A stretch of DNA of 64,000 bases from CAXMRP01 sp965216515 (GCA_965216515.1 OZ244173.1:806001-870000); one strand, 5' to 3'. Shown: positions 8,757 to 17,487, counted from the first letter of the stretch. The notes: generated by a model from the sequence alone, not told the origin. A program made the numbers and translations.

Positions 8757-10847
8757 CTACTCCGCCGCTTCCGCCGGCGCCAGTTGCCGGAGCGCGGAAC
8801 ACTCCGCCATGATGGCCGAGGCGCGGGCGATCGGATTGGTGAGATAGAAATCCTGTATCGGGCTGGCGATCGCCCGTTCGGTTGCCGCCACCGGCGCCAT
8901 GTCGGCCAGCGCCTGCAACGCACCGGCATCGGCCGGCTCCACCGTCCCGATCATCGACAGGTGCGGATGCGCCTCAAACAGGCCAGCCCGCAGATCGGCC
9001 AGGCTGTCATAGGGGATCGGATCGCCAAGCCGCGCCGAAAGCGCCCGCAGGATCGACCAGTCGTCACGGGCCTCGCCGGGCGGAAATGCCGCCCGGTTGG
9101 CCAGCTGCGGACGCCCCTCGGTGTTGACATAGATGCCGGATTTTTCCGTATAGGCGGCGCCGGGCAGGATGACGTCGGCCCTGTGCGCCCCGGCGTCCCC
9201 GTGTGTGCCGAGATAGACAATCATCGCATCGCCGAAGGCCGTCATGTCCACCTCATCAGCGCCGAGCAGGAAGACGATATCGAGATCGCCCTTGCCGGCT
9301 GCCGCCACGATGGCCTGCGTTCCCATTCCACCGGCCCCGGGCACAAAGCCGATATCCAGGCCGCCGACCCGCGCCGCCGCCGTGTGCAGCACGTTAAATC
9401 CGTTCCAGCCGCTTTTGACGACGCCCAGCGAAAGCGCCAGCTTGGCCGCCAGCGCCAGGGTTTCGGCCCCGCCCGCGCCGGTAAGCGCGCCCTGCCCGAG
9501 AATGAACATCGGACGCTCCGCGGCGACTGGCGGATGATCGCCAAGCGCGGCGAGGCTTTTGGTCCCGGCGCCCAGATGATGATAGTCGTAGGTCAGATCG
9601 GCCGGCGCGCCGACAAGCCCGATCGGCAGGGGCGAGGCCCGCCAGCGCTTGCGGATACGGGCATTGAGCACCGGCGCCTCGATGCGCGGATTGGCGCCGA
9701 TGATCATAATCGCATCGGCTTCGTCGATCCCGGCGATGCGCGAGTTGAACAGGTAGCCCGCCCGCCCGTGGGCCGGATCCAGCGCCGTGCCATCCTGCCG
9801 GCAGTCCATGTGCGGCGAGCCGATGGCTGTCATCAGGCTTTTCAGCGCAAACATCTCTTCCACGCTCGCCAGGTCGCCGGCGATCGCCGCCACCCGGTCG
9901 CCGCCGGAACCCCGCAGCCGTTCGGCGATGGCCGAAAAGGCCTCCTCCCAGCGCACCGGCTCGAGCTTGCCGTTGCGGCGCACATAGGGCCTGTCGAGCC
10001 TTTGGGTGCGCAATCCGTCGAAAATGTAGCGGGTCTTGTCGGAAATCCATTCCTCGTTCACCGCCTCGTTGAGCCGGGGCAGAATGCGCATCACCTCTCG
10101 CCCGCGGCTGTCGACCCGGATCGCCGACCCGACCGCATCCATGACATCGACCGATTCCGTCTTTATCAGTTCCCACGGCCGCGCCTTGAACGCATAGGGT
10201 TTGGAGGTGAGCGCGCCGACCGGGCACAGGTCGATCACATTGCCCTGCAGTTCCGAGGTCAGCGCTTTTTCCAGGTAGGTCGTGATCTCCGCGTCCTCGC
10301 CGCGTCCCGTCATGCCCATCTCGGTGACGCCGGCGACCTCGGTGGTGAACCGCACGCAGCGGGTGCAGTGGATGCACCGGGTCATGATCGTCTTGACCAG
10401 CGGCCCGATATGTTTGTCCTCGACCGCCCGTTTGTTTTCATGGAACCGCGACGCGTCGACACCATAGGCCATCGCCTGGTCCTGAAGGTCGCATTCGCCG
10501 CCCTGGTCGCAGATCGGGCAGTCGAGCGGATGGTTGATGAGCAGGAATTCCATCACCCCTTCCCGCGCCTTCTTGACCATCGGCGACTTGGTCATGATCT
10601 CCGGCGGCTCGCCTTCCGGGCCCGGCCTGAGATCCCGCACGCCCATGGCGCATGAGGCCGCCGGCTTGGGCGGCCCGCCCTTCACCTCGATCAGGCACAT
10701 GCGGCAGTTGCCGGCGATCGACAGCCGCTCGTGGAAGCAGAATCGCGGAATCTCCGCCCCGGCCGCCTCGGCTGCCTGGAGCAGCGTGTAATAGGCCGGC
10801 ACCTCCACTTCCGCGCCGTCGACGACGATTTTGCGGGTGTCGCTCAT
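8757..10847 (-). CDS. nuoG: NADH-quinone oxidoreductase subunit G
   Basis: 696 residues, the largest peripheral-arm subunit, a molybdopterin-oxidoreductase relative carrying several Fe-S clusters. Seen in order: an N-terminal [2Fe-2S] ferredoxin domain (CFHERLSIAGNCRMC), a His-Cys cluster motif (HPLDCPICDQGGECDLQD), a [4Fe-4S] motif (CIHCTRCVRF), and then the long molybdopterin-like domain. The start at 10847 overlaps the nuoF stop by 4 bp (ATGA) and gives the proper MSDTRKIVVDG opening. Length is normal for the short proteobacterial/mitochondrial type. Confidence 0.96.
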   Translation of the reverse strand: MSDTRKIVVDGAEVEVPAYYTLLQAAEAAGAEIPRFCFHERLSIAGNCRMCLIEVKGGPPKPAASCAMGVRDLRPGPEGEPPEIMTKSPMVKKAREGVMEFLLINHPLDCPICDQGGECDLQDQAMAYGVDASRFHENKRAVEDKHIGPLVKTIMTRCIHCTRCVRFTTEVAGVTEMGMTGRGEDAEITTYLEKALTSELQGNVIDLCPVGALTSKPYAFKARPWELIKTESVDVMDAVGSAIRVDSRGREVMRILPRLNEAVNEEWISDKTRYIFDGLRTQRLDRPYVRRNGKLEPVRWEEAFSAIAERLRGSGGDRVAAIAGDLASVEEMFALKSLMTAIGSPHMDCRQDGTALDPAHGRAGYLFNSRIAGIDEADAIMIIGANPRIEAPVLNARIRKRWRASPLPIGLVGAPADLTYDYHHLGAGTKSLAALGDHPPVAAERPMFILGQGALTGAGGAETLALAAKLALSLGVVKSGWNGFNVLHTAAARVGGLDIGFVPGAGGMGTQAIVAAAGKGDLDIVFLLGADEVDMTAFGDAMIVYLGTHGDAGAHRADVILPGAAYTEKSGIYVNTEGRPQLANRAAFPPGEARDDWSILRALSARLGDPIPYDSLADLRAGLFEAHPHLSMIGTVEPADAGALQALADMAPVAATERAIASPIQDFYLTNPIARASAIMAECSALRQLAPAEAAE

Positions 10848-12151
10848 TCCGCCGCCTCCAGCACCGCGCCTTCGGCCCGCGCGTCGCCCGAATAGGCGTC
10901 GATCCGCGCCTCGATCTCGTGGCGGAAATGCCGGATCAGCCCCTGCACCGGCCAGGCTGCCGCATCGCCCAGCGCGCAGATCGTGTGACCCTCCACCTGA
11001 TAGGTGACCTCCAGCAGCATGTCGATTTCGCGTTTCTGCGCCTGGCCGCGCGCCATCCGGTCCAGCACCCGCCACATCCAGCCGGTTCCCTCCCGGCACG
11101 GCGTGCACTGGCCGCAGCTTTCATGCTTGTAGAAATAGGACAGCCGCGCGATCGCCCGCACGATATCGGTCGACCGGTCCATGACAATCACCGCCGCCGT
11201 GCCCAGCCCGGATTTCAGTGCCTTCAGGCCGTCGAAATCCATCTGGCAGTCGATGATCTGTTCCGCCGGCACGCACGGCACCGACGAGCCGCCGGGGATG
11301 ACGGCAAGGAGATTGTCCCAGCCGCCGCGAATGCCGCCGCAATGGCGGTCGATCAGTTCGCGGAACGGAATCGACATCTCCTCCTCCACCGTGCACGGAT
11401 TGTTGACGTGCCCGGAGATGCAAAAGAGCTTGGTGCCGGTATTGTTTTCCGCGCCGAGACCGGCAAACCAGCCCGCGCCGCGTCGCAGGATCGTCGGCGC
11501 CACGGCAATCGATTCCACATTGTTCACGGTCGTCGGGCAGCCATAGAGCCCGACATTGGCCGGAAACGGCGGTTTCAGCCGCGGCTGGCCCTTCTTGCCT
11601 TCCAGGCTCTCCAGCAACGCCGTCTCCTCGCCGCAGATATAGGCGCCGGCGCCGTGGTGGACGTAGATATCGAAGTCCCAGCCATGGACATTGTCCTTGC
11701 CGATCAGCCTGGCGTCGTAGGCCTGGTCGATGGCCGCCTGCAGGCGCTCCCGCTCGCGAATGAACTCGCCGCGCACATAGATGTAGGCGACATGCGCCCC
11801 CATGGCGAAACCGGCCACCAGGCACCCTTCCACCAGCGTATGGGGGTCGTGGCGCATGATTTCCCGGTCCTTGCAGGTGCCCGGTTCCGATTCATCGGCG
11901 TTGACCACCAGATAGTGCGGCCGCTCACCGATCTCCTTGGGCATGAACGACCATTTCAGACCGGTCGGAAAGCCGGCGCCGCCGCGCCCGCGCAGCCCCG
12001 AATTCTTGATTTCCCCGATGATCCAGTCGCGACCCTGGTCGATGAAGCCCTTGATGCCGTCCCATTGGCCACGCGCCCGCGCGCCCTCCAGGCCCCAGTC
12101 GTGGAAGCCGTAGAGATTTGTGAAGATGCGGTCGGAATCCGAAAGTGCCAT
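10844..12151 (-). CDS. nuoF: NADH-quinone oxidoreductase subunit F
   Basis: 435 residues, the NADH- and FMN-binding subunit that starts electron transfer. The FMN/NADH glycine-rich motif GLRGRGGAGFPTGLKWSF is near residue 65, and the N3 [4Fe-4S] ligands are in HESCGQCTPCREGTGW near residue 345. The gene lies 5 bp after nuoE and overlaps nuoG by 4 bp, the usual E-F-G arrangement. Confidence 0.97.
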   Translation of the reverse strand: MALSDSDRIFTNLYGFHDWGLEGARARGQWDGIKGFIDQGRDWIIGEIKNSGLRGRGGAGFPTGLKWSFMPKEIGERPHYLVVNADESEPGTCKDREIMRHDPHTLVEGCLVAGFAMGAHVAYIYVRGEFIRERERLQAAIDQAYDARLIGKDNVHGWDFDIYVHHGAGAYICGEETALLESLEGKKGQPRLKPPFPANVGLYGCPTTVNNVESIAVAPTILRRGAGWFAGLGAENNTGTKLFCISGHVNNPCTVEEEMSIPFRELIDRHCGGIRGGWDNLLAVIPGGSSVPCVPAEQIIDCQMDFDGLKALKSGLGTAAVIVMDRSTDIVRAIARLSYFYKHESCGQCTPCREGTGWMWRVLDRMARGQAQKREIDMLLEVTYQVEGHTICALGDAAAWPVQGLIRHFRHEIEARIDAYSGDARAEGAVLEAAE

Positions 12152-12156
12152 GGCGG

Positions 12157-13239
12157 TCAGCCCCCCTCATCTTTCGACGAGTCCACTTCGCCCCGCTGGA
12201 CGCGCTTGGCAAATGCCGTCTCTCCGCCGCCGGCCAGGATCCTCGCCTGGCCGATCCAGTCGTCGCGGGCGATCCGGCCCTTGAATTTGAGCCGTCCATC
12301 GACCCAGGCCACATGTTCGTCGGTCCAGTCGGCGATCTGGGCGAACGTGTAGATGCCCAGACCATTGAGCGTCTGCTCCAGCTTCGGCCCGACGCCGGAA
12401 ATCTCCTTCAGATTGTCGGCGCCGCCCGCAGGCGCCGAGGCCAGCAGGACCGGTTCCGATTCCGCCGGTGCCACGGCCAGGTCCGCCGGCGCCGCTTTCG
12501 GGTCGGACTTCCCATCGCGCTTCGCCTCAGGCTTCCAAGCCACGGACGCGGCCGTGTCTTCCGCCCCGGTCTTCGTTGCCTTCGCCGCTTTCGCCGCCGT
12601 CCTGGCGCCGGCTCCGGCATCCCTGGCGGTCCCCTTGGCGGTCTTGCCGTTCAGCGTCGTCGCGCCCGACTGCGGCGCGCAGAACTGCCGTTTGACCTGG
12701 GGTCCGGGCGTGATCGGCCTGCCCTTTTCCAGATTGTCGAGCAGCTTCTCGAAGCACTTCGGCGTCAGGTCCTCATAGGTATCCTTGGTGATCTGGATCA
12801 TCGGCGCGTTCACGCAGGCGCCCAGACACTCCATCTCCTCCCACGAAAACCGCCCGTCGTCGGAAAGCTGATGGGGATGTTCGGCGATCCGGCGCTTGCA
12901 GATGGCCAGCAATTCCTCCGATCCCCGCAGCATGCACGGCGTCGTGCCGCACACCTGGACATGGGCCACAGAGCCCACCGGCTGAAGCTGGAACATGGTG
13001 TAGAAGGTGGCGACTTCCAGGACCCGGATTTGCGGCATGTCGAGCATCCGCGCCACTTCCTCAATCGCCGGCCGGCTGACCCAGCCCTCCTGCTCCTGTG
13101 CCCGCCACAGAAGCGGAATGACGGCCGAGGCCTGCCGGCCCTGCGGGTATTTCTTGATCGTTTCCGCAGCCCAGGCGGCATTCTCCGCGCTAAAGGCGAA
13201 GCTGTCGGGCTGGTTTTCGGCGAGGCGACGCGGTGCCAT
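12157..13239 (-). CDS. nuoE: NADH-quinone oxidoreductase subunit E with C-terminal extension
   Basis: 360 residues. Residues 1-190 are the thioredoxin-like [2Fe-2S] subunit (N1a) with ligands C97, C102, C138 and C142. Residues about 195-270 are a low-complexity Ala/Lys/Pro linker, and residues about 275-340 form a helix-hairpin-helix-like domain (LKEISGVGPKLEQTLNGLGI, then a WDxxHVAWVDG-type segment). The core alone would be the length of E. coli NuoE (about 166 residues); the added domain resembles the predicted flap-endonuclease-like HhH tails seen on rhizobial NuoE proteins as I know them. The ATG at 13239 overlaps the nuoD stop (TGATG). Confidence 0.95.
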   Translation of the reverse strand: MAPRRLAENQPDSFAFSAENAAWAAETIKKYPQGRQASAVIPLLWRAQEQEGWVSRPAIEEVARMLDMPQIRVLEVATFYTMFQLQPVGSVAHVQVCGTTPCMLRGSEELLAICKRRIAEHPHQLSDDGRFSWEEMECLGACVNAPMIQITKDTYEDLTPKCFEKLLDNLEKGRPITPGPQVKRQFCAPQSGATTLNGKTAKGTARDAGAGARTAAKAAKATKTGAEDTAASVAWKPEAKRDGKSDPKAAPADLAVAPAESEPVLLASAPAGGADNLKEISGVGPKLEQTLNGLGIYTFAQIADWTDEHVAWVDGRLKFKGRIARDDWIGQARILAGGGETAFAKRVQRGEVDSSKDEGG

Positions 13240-14429
13240 CAGCGATCCACCTCCCCGAACACGATGTCGAGCGAGCCCAGAACGGCTGACACGTCGGCCA
13301 GCATGTGCCCGCGGCACAGAAAGTCCATGGCCTGCAGATGCGCAAAGCCCGGCGCCCGGATCTTGCAGCGATACGGCTTGTTGGAACCGTCGGACACCAG
13401 GTAGACGCCGAACTCGCCCTTCGGCGCCTCCACGGCCGCATACACCTCGCCGGCCGGCACATGATAGCCTTCCGTGTAGAGCTTGAAATGGTGGATCAGC
13501 GCTTCCATCGACCGTTTCATCTCGCCACGCTTGGGCGGCACCACCTTGCCGTCGGTCGCCGCCACCGGGCCCTGACCGGCCTCCGACGACAGCGCCTCCA
13601 CGCACTGTTTCATGATCGACACCGACTGGCGCATTTCCTCCATGCGGATCAGGTAGCGGTCGTAGCAGTCGCCGTTCTTGCCGATGGGGATGTCGAATTC
13701 CATCTCCTGATAGCATTCATACGGCTGGGCCTTGCGCAGGTCCCACCGCGCCCCGGAGCCGCGGACCATGACGCCGGAAAAGCCCCATTTCCAGGCATCG
13801 TCCAGATCGACGACGCCGATGTCGACATTGCGCTGCTTGAAGATCCGGTTGTCGGTCAGCAGGCCCTCGATATCGTCGCACACCTTCAGGAACGGATCGC
13901 ACCAGGCGTCGATGTCGGCGATCAGCTCCGGCGGCAGGTCCTGGTGCACGCCGCCGGGACGGAAATAGGCCGCATGCATACGCGCCCCCGACGCCCGCTC
14001 GTAGAACACCATCAGCTTTTCGCGCTCTTCAAACCCCCACAGCGGCGGCGTCAGCGCGCCGACATCCAGCGCCTGTGTTGTGATGTTGAGAAGGTGGGAG
14101 AGAATACGCCCAATCTCCGAATACAGGACCCGGACCAGTTGCCCGCGCCGGGGCACCTCGATTCCCGCCAGCCGCTCCACGGCCAGCGCGAAGGCGTGCT
14201 CCTGGTTCATCGGCGCGACATAATCGAGCCGGTCGAAATACGGCACCGCCTGCAGGTAGGTCTTGGTCTCGATCAGCTTTTCGGTGCCGCGATGCAGCAG
14301 GCCGACATGGGGGTCCACCCGTTCCACCACCTCGCCGTCGAGCTCCAGCACCAGCCGCAGCACGCCGTGGGCCGCCGGGTGCTGCGGCCCGAAATTGATG
14401 TTGAAGTTGCGGACGTCGGTTTCAGCCAT
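13239..14429 (-). CDS. nuoD: NADH-quinone oxidoreductase subunit D
   Basis: 396 residues, the 49-kDa subunit related to [NiFe]-hydrogenase large subunits, which forms the quinone site with NuoB. Seen: the N-terminal NFNINFGPQHPAAHGVLRLV with the conserved His-Arg loop, HVGLLHRGTEKLIE, and the C-terminal DIVFGEVDR end. Its start region overlaps the end of the upstream GFA-family gene by 8 bp, and its stop overlaps nuoE by one base, so the operon continues without interruption across the inserted gene. Confidence 0.97.
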   Translation of the reverse strand: MAETDVRNFNINFGPQHPAAHGVLRLVLELDGEVVERVDPHVGLLHRGTEKLIETKTYLQAVPYFDRLDYVAPMNQEHAFALAVERLAGIEVPRRGQLVRVLYSEIGRILSHLLNITTQALDVGALTPPLWGFEEREKLMVFYERASGARMHAAYFRPGGVHQDLPPELIADIDAWCDPFLKVCDDIEGLLTDNRIFKQRNVDIGVVDLDDAWKWGFSGVMVRGSGARWDLRKAQPYECYQEMEFDIPIGKNGDCYDRYLIRMEEMRQSVSIMKQCVEALSSEAGQGPVAATDGKVVPPKRGEMKRSMEALIHHFKLYTEGYHVPAGEVYAAVEAPKGEFGVYLVSDGSNKPYRCKIRAPGFAHLQAMDFLCRGHMLADVSAVLGSLDIVFGEVDR

Positions 14430-14862
14430 TGCTTTCCCCCGCCGGTGGAGCGAACATGGCGATTATCTCCGCCTCGGTCATGGTCCGGGTCCGATTGGCG
14501 AAATCGTAGCCATCCGGCTTCTTGTCGATAAAGACCTGCAGGCCGAATTCATAAGCATCCGCGCCTTCAAGGGCGCCCATTGCCATCTGATGGCTGCCAT
14601 CGCCTTTCAGGCGATAGAAAAGCGCGCTGCCACAGGATTTGCAGAACCCCCGTTCAGCCCACTGGGAAGATTGAACGATCCCGATCTGCGTCTCGTCCTG
14701 AAAAGTGACGTCGGTGCCGCAATCGACGGCGAAAAACGGGCCGCCGGCCCAGCGCCGGCACATCTTGCAGTGACAGACTGAAAACTTTTCGCGTTTCGGC
14801 GTCGCGGTGAATTTCACCGCGCCGCACAAGCATTGGCCGGACAGGGTTTTCGTTTCGCTCAC
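14422..14862 (-). CDS. GFA-family (CENP-V/GFA domain) zinc protein inside the nuo operon
   Basis: 146 residues, glutathione-dependent formaldehyde-activating (GFA) fold by its cysteine pattern: C11-x-C13 (GQCLCGAV), C30-x-C32-xx-C35 (CHCKMC) and C74-xx-C77 (CKSCGSALFYR). In this family these residues bind zinc; few members have a proven reaction, and S-hydroxymethylglutathione synthesis is established for only some. The gene sits between nuoC (10 bp) and nuoD (8-bp overlap) on the same strand with similar codon use, so it must be co-transcribed. It is not a known complex I subunit. Its role here is unknown; a thiol/zinc function linked to respiration is only a guess. Confidence 0.9.
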   Translation of the reverse strand: MSETKTLSGQCLCGAVKFTATPKREKFSVCHCKMCRRWAGGPFFAVDCGTDVTFQDETQIGIVQSSQWAERGFCKSCGSALFYRLKGDGSHQMAMGALEGADAYEFGLQVFIDKKPDGYDFANRTRTMTEAEIIAMFAPPAGESNG

Positions 14863-14872
14863 CGCCCGCCCC

Positions 14873-15490
14873 TCAACTGCCCTTCTCGTCGCCCGGCAGC
14901 GGATAGTCGGTGCCTTCCCAGGGCGAGATGAAATCGAAATTGCGGAATTCCTGGGCCAGCATCACCGGCGTCTGGACCACCCGCTTGCGATCGTTGTCGT
15001 AACGCACCTCGACATGCCCGGTGGTCGGAAAATCCTTGCGCAGCGGATGGCCCTGGAAGCCGTAATCGGTGAGCAGGCGGCGCAGGTCCGGATGGCCGGC
15101 GAACAGGATGCCGTAAAAGTCGTAGACTTCCCGCTCGAACCAGTCGGCGCCGGGAAAGACCACGCAGGTCGAAGGCACCGGCGTCGTCTCCGCCACCGCC
15201 ACCTTGACCCGGATGCGGGCGTTCTGGCGCGGGCTCAGCAGGTGATAGACGACATCGAACCGTTTTTCCCGCTGTGGATAGTCGACGCCGCAGATATCGA
15301 TCAGGCAGACGAAATCCAGCGCCATGTCGTCGCGCAGGAACCGCAGGGTGGAAATCAGGTCCTCCACCGGCACCGCAACCGTCACCTCGCCATGGGCGAC
15401 GGCGCATTCCGACACCCGCTCGCCAACCCTGGCGGCGATGTCCTGGGCGATATCGTCGGTCGCATTGCGGGTTTCGGTGGGATCGGTCAA
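14873..15490 (-). CDS. nuoC: NADH-quinone oxidoreductase subunit C
   Basis: 205 residues, the 30-kDa peripheral-arm subunit. Family signature seen: EREVYDFYGILFAGHPDLRR followed by LLTDYGFQGHPLRKDFPTTG. NuoC and NuoD are separate proteins here, not the fused NuoCD of E. coli. The gene lies 9 bp after nuoB and 10 bp before the GFA-family gene. Confidence 0.96.
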   Translation of the reverse strand: MTDPTETRNATDDIAQDIAARVGERVSECAVAHGEVTVAVPVEDLISTLRFLRDDMALDFVCLIDICGVDYPQREKRFDVVYHLLSPRQNARIRVKVAVAETTPVPSTCVVFPGADWFEREVYDFYGILFAGHPDLRRLLTDYGFQGHPLRKDFPTTGHVEVRYDNDRKRVVQTPVMLAQEFRNFDFISPWEGTDYPLPGDEKGS

Positions 15491-15499
15491 TGCAACGCC

Positions 15500-16072
15500 T
15501 TACCGCTCAATCGTGCCGGTGCGGCGGATTTTCCGCTGCAACAGCAGCACGCCATACAACAGCGCCTCGGCTGTCGGCGGGCATCCGGGCACGTAGATGT
15601 CCACCGGCACGATCCGGTCGCACCCGCGCACCACGGAGTAGGAATAGTGATAATAGCCGCCGCCGTTGGCGCACGAACCCATGGAGATCACATAGCGCGG
15701 CTCCGGCATCTGGTCGTAGACCTTGCGCAGCGCCGGCGCCATCTTGTTGGTCAGCGTGCCGGCCACGATCATCACGTCGGATTGCCGCGGCGAGGCCCGG
15801 GGCGCAAAGCCGAAGCGCTCCGCATCGTAGCGCGGCATCGACATCTGCATCATCTCCACCGCGCAGCAGGCCAGCCCGAACGTCATCCACATCAGCGAGC
15901 CGGTGCGCGCCCAGGTGATCAATTCATCGGTGGAGGTGACCAGCCAGCCCTTGTCCGCCAGCTCGTTGTCGATCTCGCCGAAAAAGGGATCGCCGGCGCC
16001 CAACGGTTTGCCGTCGGCACCCACTAGGCCCCGCGGGGCCGGGGCAACCAGGGCGGAGCCCTCCGCGCTCAC
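15500..16072 (-). CDS. nuoB: NADH-quinone oxidoreductase subunit B
   Basis: 190 residues, the PSST subunit that holds the terminal [4Fe-4S] cluster N2. Ligands visible: tandem cysteines C69-C70 in FGLACCAVEMM, C134 in GSCANGG and C164 in VPGCPPTAEA. The N-terminus of about 30 residues before FFGEIDNELADKG is not conserved in E. coli but similar leaders are common in alphaproteobacteria. Starts 4 bp after nuoA. Confidence 0.97.
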   Translation of the reverse strand: MSAEGSALVAPAPRGLVGADGKPLGAGDPFFGEIDNELADKGWLVTSTDELITWARTGSLMWMTFGLACCAVEMMQMSMPRYDAERFGFAPRASPRQSDVMIVAGTLTNKMAPALRKVYDQMPEPRYVISMGSCANGGGYYHYSYSVVRGCDRIVPVDIYVPGCPPTAEALLYGVLLLQRKIRRTGTIER

Positions 16073-16076
16073 GTGA

Positions 16077-16442
16077 TCAATCCCATTCCAGCGCGCCCTT
16101 CTTCCACTCGTAGATGAAACCGATGGTCAGCACGCCGAGAAAGATCATCATCGACCAGAAGCCGAACCAGCCCAGATCCTTGAAGGCCACCGCCCAGGGA
16201 AACAGGAAGGCCACCTCAAGGTCGAAGATGATGAACAGGATGGCCACCAGGTAAAACCGCACATCGAATTTCATCCGCGCATCGTCGAAGGCGTTGAACC
16301 CGCATTCGTAGGCGGAAAGTTTTTCCGTATCCGGCGCCTTGTAGGCAACCGCAAACGGCGCAATCAGCAGCGCCAATCCGATGACCAGCGCGATGCCGAT
16401 GAAAACGACAATCGGCAGGTAGGATTGCAAAAGCGCGTCCAT
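16077..16442 (-). CDS. nuoA: NADH-quinone oxidoreductase subunit A
   Basis: 121 residues, three transmembrane segments (ND3 homologue) and first gene of the operon. The conserved loop between TM1 and TM2 is seen as KLSAYECGFNAFDDARMKFD, with the reactive cysteine of the ND3 loop, and TM2 carries LFIIFDLEVAFLFPWAV. A Shine-Dalgarno-like AGGA lies about 6 bases before the ATG. All genes from here to rnj run on the minus strand with gaps of 0-64 bp, so one long transcript is likely. Confidence 0.97.
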   Translation of the reverse strand: MDALLQSYLPIVVFIGIALVIGLALLIAPFAVAYKAPDTEKLSAYECGFNAFDDARMKFDVRFYLVAILFIIFDLEVAFLFPWAVAFKDLGWFGFWSMMIFLGVLTIGFIYEWKKGALEWD

Positions 16443-16474
16443 CGAAGTCCTGTGCGGTGCAACAATGTCACGTC

Positions 16475-16502
16475 AAACTACGCGTTCCACAGCCCTCGTC
16501 AA
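16475..16502 (-). promoter_or_regulatory. Candidate sigma-70 promoter of the nuo operon
   Basis: Reading on the minus strand, TTGACG (16502-16497) is followed after 16 bases by TAGTTT (16480-16475), about 32 bp before the nuoA start codon. This is a fair match to the housekeeping consensus TTGACA-N17-TATAAT and the only such pair I saw close to nuoA. The remainder of the 16443-16819 gap holds no gene that I can support. Confidence 0.45.
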
Positions 16503-16673
16503 CACTCATCTGCTGCGGCGGCGGGACGCGGTTGTTGTTTGACATGGGGGGATTAGACGACCGGCTGGCCGCAGGCAACCCGCCGCCGCATCGCAGCCGC
16601 ATCTTTCCGCGCTTTTTTTGATCCCCAAGCGCCGCCCCCAACCGACGAACGATCTGGCGAACCAACAATCCGG

Positions 16674-16743
16674 CCGGTCGATTGCGCGCGCGCCGGTCAA
16701 TTGCGCGCGCGTGGATAACGGGTGCGCGCGCGTGGATAACGGG
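16674..16743. repeat. Short GC-alternating tandem repeats
   Basis: Two kinds of tandem unit abut. Positions 16674-16692 and 16693-16711 are near-identical 19-bp units starting CCGGTC and ending in a GCGCGCGCG run. Positions 16702-16722 and 16723-16743 are a perfect 21-bp duplication whose unit contains GCGCGCGCGTGGATAACGGG. The alternating GC tracts could form Z-DNA or simply slip during replication. They lie in the 377-bp gene-free gap between nuoA and the broken VPLPA-CTERM gene. Confidence 0.85.
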
Positions 16744-16819
16744 ACGCCAGGCACATCCTGAATCGCGTCACAAACCGCAGGTGCCGGTTTGCAAGGCCGC
16801 AGGGTCGGGCCGTGGCCCG

Positions 16820-17431
16820 TCATCCGCAGGCGGCGCAGGCAACCTTTCTCTTGCGCCGCCAGCCGATCAGGCCCAGCCCGCCGAGCGCGGTGGCCATCAG
16901 CGGCAGTGCGGCCGGCAGCGGCACTGCCGTCACCATGGCGCTCAATATGTCGATGTTGGAGCCGCCGTCGGTGCTGAAATTGATCACCATCGTATAATTC
17001 GTGCCGAACAGATCCGCGACGATGGTGGCGACATAGTTGCCGGTGGCAAAATCCTGTTGGACCAACAGGAGTTCACCAAATACGGTCCCGGCAACGCCGT
17101 TCACGATGAAGCTTTCGACCGGCTCCTCGTTTCCGAGCCCTGCCGTGTCGTCCTTCACCGCCCAATAGGTGTCGGGAGATGCGCCCGGATTTGTAAAGAA
17201 CCAGATCCCAAACTCGTTGGAATCGTACACAAATGTATCAGCGATCGTACAGGTGTTGGCCGTGTGGTCGAAATAGATCCGTGTCCAGGAACTCGGCGTG
17301 TCGGTGCCCGTGCACGACAGGGCCTAGGCCGACCCCTGGAAAAAGGCCAGGCCGGCAAAGCCGATGACCAGGGCGGCAAGAAGCTGCGCCGGGCGGCGAA
17401 ACAAGCGTGTAGTCTGTCGATGTGCGATCAT
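16820..17431 (-). pseudogene. VPLPA-CTERM exported protein gene with an in-frame TAG
   Basis: Read on the minus strand from the ATG at 17431, which has a good GGGAG ribosome site, the frame encodes a classical signal peptide of 35 residues (ending GLAFFQGSA), then a TAG stop at 17326-17324, then continues in the same frame with ALSCTGTDTPSSWTRIYFDH to 16820. The downstream part (about 167 residues) is a plausible secreted domain and ends with VPLPAALPLMATALGGLGLI plus WRRKRK: the tripartite VPLPA-CTERM sorting signal (motif, hydrophobic helix, basic tail) recognised by exosortase systems. A GTG at about 17230 could start only a leaderless fragment. The TAG lies exactly at the expected signal-peptidase site, so it is a nonsense mutation, an assembly error or, less likely, a readthrough codon. 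Confidence 0.75.
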
Positions 17432-17487
17432 GACACTCCCATCAATGGATTGCGGACGCTCACGCCGACCCGGCTGTTTTCTTCAGG

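Noticed and set aside
17324..17326. TAG as pyrrolysine or another recoded amino acid
   Set aside because: Pyrrolysine is not expected in an exported protein of this kind of organism, and no supporting genes are in the window; nonsense mutation or error is preferred.
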